Positions 58,589 through 64,000 of a stretch of DNA of 64,000 bases are shown here, piece after piece. The notes below the pieces were generated by a model that saw nothing but the letters and a program-made list of their open reading frames with translations, was not told the DNA's origin and made no database searches. The position numbers and the translations under genes were made by a program. Within the stretch, counting starts at the first letter, position 1; each line of letters opens with the position of its first letter. Origin of the DNA: JBBBNV01 sp037137075 (GTDB taxonomy: Bacteria > Bacillota > Bacilli > Paenibacillales > NBRC-103111). The stretch is from NCBI RefSeq assembly GCF_037137075.1, contig NZ_JBBBNV010000016.1, forward strand, positions 39,089 to 103,088, read 5' to 3'.

Positions 58589-59499
58589 CATTGGAGGCTG
58601 GCACCAGGGCGCGGCTGCAGGTTGCGCGCGAGGTTGCGCCGAACGGATTTTTCTTGACTGACGGCGAGCGGGACGTGCTGATGCATTACAGCGAAATGAC
58701 CGGTTCTGTGAAGGTAGGCGACACAGTCGAGGTGTTCCTGTTTCACGATACGGACGACCGTTTTGCCGCAACGATGAAAACCCCTCTTCTCCAGTATGGG
58801 GAGCTGGGATTACTGGAAGTCGCGGACATTCACCCGCGCCTGGGCTGTTTTCTGGAGATGGGTCTAGGCCGTCAACTCCTGCTTCCGCTTAGTGATCTGC
58901 CTGAAAAAATCGAGCTGCGTCCCGAGTTAGGGGACAAGGTGTATGTGGTGATGACCCGGGACAAGCAGGGCCGTCTGCTGGCCAGACTGGCAAGTGAGGC
59001 GGAGCTGATCGAACGTTCCTTCCCGGCGCCTTCATCCTGGAAAAACGAATGGAAAACCGCGCGTGTATACAAGCCGCTGCAGATGGGCTCCTTTGTCGTT
59101 ATCGATGGAGGAGTAATCGGCTTCGGGGCAATTGGGCTTATCCACGAAAAGGAACGGACCCGGCTGCTGCGTCTCGGCGAGCAGGTGGAAGTGCGTGTTT
59201 CGTTTATCCGGGAGGACGGGCGCGTTAATGTAAGCATGCGCCAGCTGCAGTATGTTAGCCGTGATGCGGATGCCGACAAGCTGCTTGCGTTCCTCAAGGA
59301 TCGCCCGAACCGGGCGATGCCGTATTCGGATGAAACGCAGGCCGATTTAATTCAGCAGCGCTTCGGAATGAGCAAAAGCGCGTTCAAGCGTGCGCTTGGC
59401 AAGCTGATGAAGGAAGGCCTGATAGAGCAGAAGGGCAGCTGGACCCATCTGAAGGACGAAGAAGGCGGAACAACGGAATCATTCGCAAGGACAGAGTGA
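58585..59499 (+). CDS. CvfB/YitL family S1-domain RNA-binding protein
   Basis: A 304-residue protein of the CvfB type: consecutive S1-like beta barrels (about 5-60, 65-135 with LLEVADIHPRLGCFLEMGLGRQLLLPLSDLP, and 145-215 with GFGAIGLIHEKERTRLLRLGEQVEVRVSFIREDGRVNVSMR) and a C-terminal winged helix (about 235-290, MSKSAFKRALGKLMKEGLI). CvfB proteins bind RNA and affect virulence gene expression in staphylococci. ATG 58585 overlaps the rsfS stop. In the Bacillus yqe block this gene is not between rsfS and yqeM, so this is an added member. Confidence 0.9.
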   Translation: MTLEAGTRARLQVAREVAPNGFFLTDGERDVLMHYSEMTGSVKVGDTVEVFLFHDTDDRFAATMKTPLLQYGELGLLEVADIHPRLGCFLEMGLGRQLLLPLSDLPEKIELRPELGDKVYVVMTRDKQGRLLARLASEAELIERSFPAPSSWKNEWKTARVYKPLQMGSFVVIDGGVIGFGAIGLIHEKERTRLLRLGEQVEVRVSFIREDGRVNVSMRQLQYVSRDADADKLLAFLKDRPNRAMPYSDETQADLIQQRFGMSKSAFKRALGKLMKEGLIEQKGSWTHLKDEEGGTTESFARTE

Positions 59500-59560
59500 T
59501 TCGCTATTCGAGTATGACAGGCCAGCTCGTCTGTACGTGGCAGCATGTGTAGGAAATTCG

Positions 59561-59592
59561 CCTCCCGAACGCGGAGGGGGTTTCCTTTTTGC
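59561..59592 (+). terminator. Weak terminator before yqeM
   Basis: CCTCC (59561-59565) pairs with GGAGG (59573-59577), followed by GGGTTTCCTTTTT. The stem is only 5-6 bp. The flanking 59500-59772 shows no convincing gene. Confidence 0.5.
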
Positions 59593-59772
59593 TGTTTGAG
59601 GCGGCTGTGCGTTAGACCGGTTGAAGCTTATCTGCTAAGAGCGGATATTAAATCAGGGCGTGCTGCCCGTAAAGACGTACATTATATTGCAGCGATGTAC
59701 TGGCCTGAGAGTGATCGGGTATTGCTGCGAGCACAGCCGTCGGCTGTCTGATGAAAGGAGAGCTGCGCGACA

Positions 59773-60537
59773 ATGCAGTATGGACAATTTGCATCCCATT
59801 ATGACCGGCTAATGGCTGACGCCCCGTATGCGGAATGGCAGGCTTTTTTGAGCGCTGTGTGGAACAAGCACCGGCTGGCGCCCCGGACAGTGGTTGATTT
59901 GGGCTGCGGGACCGGCCGACTGGCTATTCCACTGGCGGAGCAGGGCTTGAATGTCATCGGCGTCGATTTATCGGAAAATATGCTGGCAGCCGCCAATGCC
60001 CGCTATGAGGAACGGCAGCGCGAGGGGGCCTTTGCTTCCGGCGGCCATGTGATCTGGCAGGAGCAGGATATGCGCGAGCTGGAGCTGGCGGAGCCTGTCC
60101 CGTGTATTTATTCCTTCTGTGACTGCCTGAATTACGTGCTCGAAGAAGAGGGTGTTTGCGAGGTGTTCCGGCACGTATACGCGGGTCTGGAAGAGGGCGG
60201 GCTGTTTATCTTTGATGTTCACACGCCTCGCCAAATCGAGCAATATTACACCAATCAGCCTTATGTGCTGGATGAGGATGACATGGCTTATATTTGGACG
60301 TGCGAGCTCAATGAGGAACGCTGCGAGGTGGAGCATGCGCTGACTATTTTTTATCAGCAGGCGGACGGCTCGTTCCAGCGCTTCGAGGAGACGCACCAGC
60401 AGCGGGCGTACCCGCTGGAATGGATTCGCAGTGAATTGTCGGCAGCAGGCTTCAGTCAGGTAGCCAGCTATGGGGATTTTACGTTTCGGGCTCCAACGAA
60501 GGCGACCGAGCGGGCTTTTTTTGTCGCTATGAAATAA
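59773..60537 (+). CDS. yqeM: Class I SAM methyltransferase YqeM
   Basis: A 254-residue methyltransferase: motif I VVDLGCGTGRLAIPLA (about 40-55), acidic motif II GVDLSENML (about 63-71), motif III QEQDMRELEL, motif IV SFCDCLNYV and a post-motif GLFIFDVHTP. It is the YqeM member of the yqe block; the substrate is unknown. AAAGGAG lies about 10-11 nt before ATG 59773. The gap of 273 nt and hairpin before it suggest it may be partly uncoupled from the upstream genes. Confidence 0.9.
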   Translation: MQYGQFASHYDRLMADAPYAEWQAFLSAVWNKHRLAPRTVVDLGCGTGRLAIPLAEQGLNVIGVDLSENMLAAANARYEERQREGAFASGGHVIWQEQDMRELELAEPVPCIYSFCDCLNYVLEEEGVCEVFRHVYAGLEEGGLFIFDVHTPRQIEQYYTNQPYVLDEDDMAYIWTCELNEERCEVEHALTIFYQQADGSFQRFEETHQQRAYPLEWIRSELSAAGFSQVASYGDFTFRAPTKATERAFFVAMK

Positions 60538-60651
60538 ATCCTGTCATGCGTGCTGCTCCCTTCATACAGGGTGGCGTCACATCGCGGCGGTTAACATGTA
60601 TAGCCTTACGATAGCGGAGACGGGTATTATTTTTCTTAAATGAAGCTCTAG

Positions 60652-60676
60652 GACTGCCATACGGCAGTCTTTTTTT
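60652..60676 (+). terminator. Intrinsic terminator of the yqe block
   Basis: GACTGCC (60652-60658) and GGCAGTC (60663-60669) close on a 4-nt loop and are followed by T7. Confidence 0.92.
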
Positions 60677-60798
60677 GATTTGTTAGGAATTTGTCAAAAA
60701 TAATTCCAAATTTATAGTTATTTTTCTAAAAGCTATCGAATTCCTTGGCGAATTATGGTAAGTTTTGTTGGAATAGAAATGAAAAAAGGGTGGGAAGC

Positions 60799-61866
60799 AT
60801 GGGGAAACGACTGATTTGGGTGTTGGTGCTGGCCTTTTTCTTGGCCGGGGTAGCAGTGCCGTCAGCTTATGCAGATGACGACGCATCAGGCTATCAAATT
60901 TATATTAATGGCGAGAAGTTTACGTATGATTACGGTCCGATTGTGCATAAGGATGCGGTGTATGTGCCGTTTTACGGCGTGCTGGGACAGATGAATATCT
61001 CCCCGATTGCCGGCAAAAGCACCGGCGTGCTGCGGATCGAAACACCGACACATGTTTATTTGACGAAGCCGGATTCCAATGTGCTGTACAGCTTCGCTCT
61101 TGATGCGAGCAATACGAAGGACAAGTCCGAGAATCCGACTTTCACGGGTTTTGATTATGAGTTTATTCGTCTGGATTACCCGCTGATTGTGAAGGACTGG
61201 GTCATCTATGTGCCTATTCACTTCTTGACGAATTACATGGGAATTGAAGCTGCTTGGGGAGAAGACAACACGATTTCCCTGTACGGCGGAAATTATGATG
61301 TCACCGCGGGCTGGGAGAAGGTCCATCAGGACATCGTAGCCAAGTACCACAAGCCGTACAGCTACGAGCAGATCAAAGACTATTTTCTGGACAAAGGCAT
61401 TAACGAAAACGTTGAAGAATTGAGTGTTTTTACAGAGGCGGAAAGCTTATGGTCGCAATATTCGACCCTGTGGCTGGATAAATTGAGCTATGATTGGGGC
61501 GATGAGCACGATCATATGCAGGAGGTTCACTTGGTCGGCTACAGCGGTTTGTCCGCAACGTTCAGCAGCAGCAGTCACGGAGAGTTTACTCACACCTTCA
61601 AAAGCGTGTACGCGATGAAGAGCGCGTTCTATGCTGAGGACCCTTTTGCGGGTACAGGCTGGTCCTCGGAGGTGATCAACCTCATTAAGAAGCAGAATAT
61701 CCAGGTCGGAATGACGGAAACGATGGTGGTGTACGCTTGGGGCAAGCCATCCAGCGTCAATCAGTATGGCGGCTTGACTCAGTGGTCGTACCGCAAAGGG
61801 AATGGTCTTCCATACGTATACTTCTATTTCCAAGACGGTGTGCTTACATCGATTCAGAAGGTGTAA
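60799..61866 (+). CDS. Secreted protein with copper-amine-oxidase-like stalk domain and BamE/SmpA-like C-terminus
   Basis: A 355-residue protein with a clear signal peptide (GKRLIWVLVLAFFLAGVAVPSAYAD). Residues about 30-175 form beta-rich repeats of the stalk-domain type (IYINGEKFTYDYGPIVHKDAVYVPFYGVL, then KDWVIYVPIHFLTNYMGIEAAWG). A helical middle region (about 180-285) follows. The last 60 residues, IQVGMTETMVVYAWGKPSS...WSYRKG...YFYFQDGVLTSIQKV, have the spacing of SmpA/OmlA (BamE-fold) repeats. ATG 60799 has GGGTGGGAAG upstream, preferable to an in-frame ATG at 60745. Likely a wall or matrix-exposed protein; function unknown. Confidence 0.85.
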   Translation: MGKRLIWVLVLAFFLAGVAVPSAYADDDASGYQIYINGEKFTYDYGPIVHKDAVYVPFYGVLGQMNISPIAGKSTGVLRIETPTHVYLTKPDSNVLYSFALDASNTKDKSENPTFTGFDYEFIRLDYPLIVKDWVIYVPIHFLTNYMGIEAAWGEDNTISLYGGNYDVTAGWEKVHQDIVAKYHKPYSYEQIKDYFLDKGINENVEELSVFTEAESLWSQYSTLWLDKLSYDWGDEHDHMQEVHLVGYSGLSATFSSSSHGEFTHTFKSVYAMKSAFYAEDPFAGTGWSSEVINLIKKQNIQVGMTETMVVYAWGKPSSVNQYGGLTQWSYRKGNGLPYVYFYFQDGVLTSIQKV

Positions 61867-61982
61867 ATAGCCCTTGCTTGACCGGTACAACTAAAATTAA
61901 CAAGTCTTTCGTAAACAGGAAGCTCGCGCTTCATCATCGATTTCCCGGTATGAAGTGAAGTATGGACTTTCCCATTTCACAA

Positions 61983-62024
61983 ACAAGAAGCCCGGTCCCA
62001 CCATGGTGGAACCGGGCTTCTTGT
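61983..62024. terminator. Bidirectional terminator between 60799 gene and helicase
   Basis: A near-perfect 42-nt palindrome: ACAAGAAGCCCGGT (61983-61996) pairs with ACCGGGCTTCTTGT (62011-62024), with an inner CCACC/GGTGG. T-runs of moderate quality follow on both strands (TTGTTTG). Confidence 0.9.
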
Positions 62025-62059
62025 TTGGTATGAAGCTGAAGCAGAACGACGCTTTAGGA

Positions 62060-63814
62060 TTAGGAGCGGCGTCCTCGCCCGCCGCCGGTATTACGTCCGC
62101 CACTCCGTCCACCGCCTGCGCCGCGCGGTCGCTGACCGCCAGGTGCTGAACCCGTTCGTTCGCGTCCGCCGGAGCCGCTGCCCCGGTGCTGATCACGGCC
62201 TGTGCCGCGGGTATCTTCGCGCCGAACGCGTCCTGTACCGTCAGCAGTCTCCCTTGAACCGTGCGTGCGTGCAGTTTCCCTGGTTCTTTCCCGCTGCACC
62301 AAAGCTCTGCCTTCCGGAGCTTCCCAGGACGAGCGACCTTGACCGCGCGCCGCACCCGCGCTTGCTTCACGCACAGGTCTGCTGTTACGGCTTGCTCCGA
62401 ATTCGTCTCTTGTCCGTGCCGGAGGTTTGCTTGCTGCCGCTTCCCAGGACGAGCGACCTTGTCCGCGCGCCGCCGCAGAGGCCTGCTCACGTTCCGAGCG
62501 TGACCCTCGGCCAGCATGGACAGTTCTTCCTCCTGCGCCGAGGCTCCGGGCGCCGCGTCCGCCTCTGCCGCCGCCAGATCCACCCTCGCCGCCGCGCCGT
62601 TTTTCTCCGCGCAGCTCCCGTTCCACAGCCAGCACATCCTTGTCCTTTTTCTCCCGCTGGACAAGTGCTTTAGATCTGGCTGCACTGGCGGCTGGACCGC
62701 TTTGACCAGGTTTTCGTTTGTTCAGCGGCATCTTGATTTTTTTCTCAATCAGCTCCAGGAAAAATTCATCCCGCGGCGCCGCAAATGTGACGGCAATTCC
62801 CCGCTCCCCGGCTCTTCCGGTCCTGCCGATGCGGTGGATATAGCTTTCGGCGTCATGAGGAATGTCGTAGTTGAACACATGGGTGACACCTTCTACGTCC
62901 AGACCGCGCGCCGCGATATCCGTAGCGACCAGAATTTGAATTTTTGCCTCGCGGAACCGTTTCATGACTTGCTCGCGTTTGGCCTGGGACAAATCGCCGT
63001 GCAGCTCATCGGAAGCATAGCCGCGCTCCAGCAGCGCTTCATTTAGTGTAGAGGCCCGTCTTTTGGTGCGGCAAAACACCATGGCCAGGTAAGGCCGGTA
63101 CTCATCAATTGCTTGACAGAGCGCATCCTGCTTGCCGCGATCCGTTGTTTGAACGACTACCTGCTCAATATCGCTGACAGTAACCTGCTTGGTCTGGATT
63201 TTGACCTCCTGCGGCTGGCGCATGTACTGCTGGGCCAAGTCGCGAACCTTTTGCGGCATTGTCGCCGAGAAAAGGAGCGTCTGCTTTTTGTAAGGCGTCT
63301 GGCGGATAACATCCTCTACTTCGTTCAGAAAGCCCATATGCAGCATTTGATCCGCTTCGTCAAGCACCAGTGTGCTGAGACGGTCAAGCTGCACAGAGCC
63401 GCGGCGCAAATGATCCAGAAGCCTTCCAGGGGTCGCCACGATAAAATGAACAGCTCCCTCCAGCTTACGAAGCTGCCGCTCCACATCTTGTCCGCCGTAT
63501 GCGGCAAGTACGTTGATCCCGAGTGCGGGCGCGATGTTGCTCAGCTCCGCCGTGATCTGAATAGCCAGCTCGCGTGTCGGCGTCAAAACAAGTCCTTGGA
63601 CATGGGTAGCGTCCGGTTTCATCCGCTCAAGCATCGGCAGCACAAAAGCAAATGTTTTGCCGGTCCCGGTTTGCGATTCCGCGATAATATCTCCTCCCGC
63701 CAGAACGAGCGGGATCGTTTGTTGCTGTATTGGTGTCGGTTCTGTAATTCCCTGGCTTTCAACCTGCCGGACGATTTCGTCTCGCAGGCCAAGCTGTGCA
63801 AATGGTTGCAGCAT
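62060..63814 (-). CDS. DEAD-box RNA helicase with long basic Arg/Gly-rich tail
   Basis: A 584-residue helicase from ATG 63814 (MLQPFAQLGL), which has AAAGGAAG about 10 nt upstream; ATG 63847 is also in frame. Motifs are Q motif ITEPTPIQQQ, motif I SQTGTGKT, Ia PTRELA, II LDEADQML, III SATM, IV/V ATDIAARGLD and VI HRIGRTGRAG. The tail of about 215 residues (from near 370) is Arg, Gly, Ser and Ala, with few hydrophobics, and contains repeats. It probably binds RNA. It is the second DEAD-box helicase in this window after cshA; which Csh paralogue it is cannot be told from sequence alone. Confidence 0.94.
   Translation of the reverse strand: MLQPFAQLGLRDEIVRQVESQGITEPTPIQQQTIPLVLAGGDIIAESQTGTGKTFAFVLPMLERMKPDATHVQGLVLTPTRELAIQITAELSNIAPALGINVLAAYGGQDVERQLRKLEGAVHFIVATPGRLLDHLRRGSVQLDRLSTLVLDEADQMLHMGFLNEVEDVIRQTPYKKQTLLFSATMPQKVRDLAQQYMRQPQEVKIQTKQVTVSDIEQVVVQTTDRGKQDALCQAIDEYRPYLAMVFCRTKRRASTLNEALLERGYASDELHGDLSQAKREQVMKRFREAKIQILVATDIAARGLDVEGVTHVFNYDIPHDAESYIHRIGRTGRAGERGIAVTFAAPRDEFFLELIEKKIKMPLNKRKPGQSGPAASAARSKALVQREKKDKDVLAVERELRGEKRRGGEGGSGGGRGGRGARSLGAGGRTVHAGRGSRSEREQASAAARGQGRSSWEAAASKPPARTRDEFGASRNSRPVREASAGAARGQGRSSWEAPEGRALVQRERTRETARTHGSRETADGTGRVRREDTRGTGRDQHRGSGSGGRERTGSAPGGQRPRGAGGGRSGGRNTGGGRGRRS
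62319..62473 (-). repeat. 35-nt direct repeat inside the helicase tail
   Basis: Positions 62319-62353 and 62439-62473 carry the same 35 nt with one mismatch, offset exactly 120 nt. They encode two copies of ARGQGRSSWEA in the protein. Confidence 0.85.
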
Positions 63815-63925
63815 GATGTTAGTTCTTCCTTTCCGTACTTTGGTCATTCTACCTATTCTACAGGATAAGCGGACAAAAAGAAATCCCGCGGGACATATGC
63901 GGTAAAATTCAGCTTGTTTCTATTA

Positions 63926-63954
63926 TTGACGCAATTCCGGAATTATGGTAATTT
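63926..63954 (+). promoter_or_regulatory. Promoter reading out of the right edge
   Basis: TTGACG (63926-63931) and TAATTT (63949-63954) are 17 nt apart, with an extended TGG before the -10. The gene it drives lies beyond the window. Confidence 0.55.
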
Positions 63955-64000
63955 GAACTCATATCTGTGCGGAAGAACCGCCTATGAACTCGCAATAGCT

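Noticed and set aside
61897..62685. 262-codon minus-strand and several plus-strand frames over the helicase tail
   Set aside because: All are out-of-frame readings of the GC-rich Arg/Gly/Ser tail repeat region.
1..64000. CRISPR arrays, prophage, transposons and toxin-antitoxin or defence systems
   Set aside because: I looked for regularly spaced repeats, integrase or transposase motifs and known defence domains on both strands and saw none; the only tandem array (3517-3572) has 7-nt units and no spacers.

Overview
The window is chromosomal DNA of an endospore-forming, low-to-mid GC Bacillota, most likely a Paenibacillus or close relative. The evidence is the gene set (spoVAC-spoVAD-spoVAE, a YjcZ-like peptide, ytpB, SLH-anchored surface protein, DUF4178/DUF4247, the yqeG-yqeH-aroE-yhbY-nadD-yqeK-rsfS block), strong AGGAGG-type ribosome sites, many TTG/GTG starts and Bacillus-type sigma-A promoters. 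No tRNA, rRNA, CRISPR array, prophage or insertion sequence was recognised.

Layout. 1-7.6 kb, minus strand: a partial PAS-GGDEF-EAL protein behind a Fur-like promoter, a LapA-like membrane protein, a HAD phosphatase, an oligoendopeptidase F with an unusual signal peptide, a small membrane protein, and a TerC-family transporter behind a yybP-ykoY (Mn2+) riboswitch. 7.9-10.4 kb, mostly plus: a methyltransferase, a cold-shock protein, a Tyr/Pro-rich protein on the minus strand, and a YebC/YeeI regulator. 10.5-16.5 kb, minus: a MacAB-type ABC export operon and an MFS plus MATE-like operon. 16.7-22.5 kb, mostly plus: a small protein, YtpB terpene synthase, PfkA, a peroxiredoxin (minus), a DUF3906-like protein, and an SLH-VWA surface protein.

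22.7-26.9 kb, minus: a DUF4015 glycoside-hydrolase-like protein, a 62-residue protein, a YitT protein, and the DUF4247 lipoprotein/DUF4178 pair. 27.3-33.4 kb, plus: CshA-like RNA helicase, a DUF624 protein, a structured RNA that looks like 6S RNA, threonine synthase and GlpX. 34.1-41.5 kb: xylulokinase (minus) with a candidate operator, Nudix and HD hydrolases, DUF2905, GNAT and DUF6526 genes, an L,D-transpeptidase, a Gfo/Idh/MocA oxidoreductase and a 29-residue hydrophobic peptide. 41.6-48.1 kb, plus: spoVAC-D-E (DPA transport and germination) and a MoxR/DUF58/transglutaminase operon. 48.2-53.6 kb: an adaptor-TetR-RND efflux operon with a palindromic operator at its promoter. 54.1-60.5 kb: the conserved yqe block (ribosome assembly, shikimate, NAD synthesis). 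60.8 kb to the end: a secreted stalk-domain protein and a second DEAD-box helicase (minus).

Most of the window is ordinary chromosomal backbone. I did not find a convincing new multi-gene defence or biosynthetic system. The observations most worth checking are regulatory or structural: a Fur-like box between -35 and -10 of a c-di-GMP gene, PepF with two well-placed starts predicting secreted and cytosolic forms, the candidate 6S RNA, an eight-copy heptamer tandem repeat, two terminators stacked behind the Mn2+ riboswitch, and palindromic operators lying on the promoters of the L,D-transpeptidase and the RND operon.
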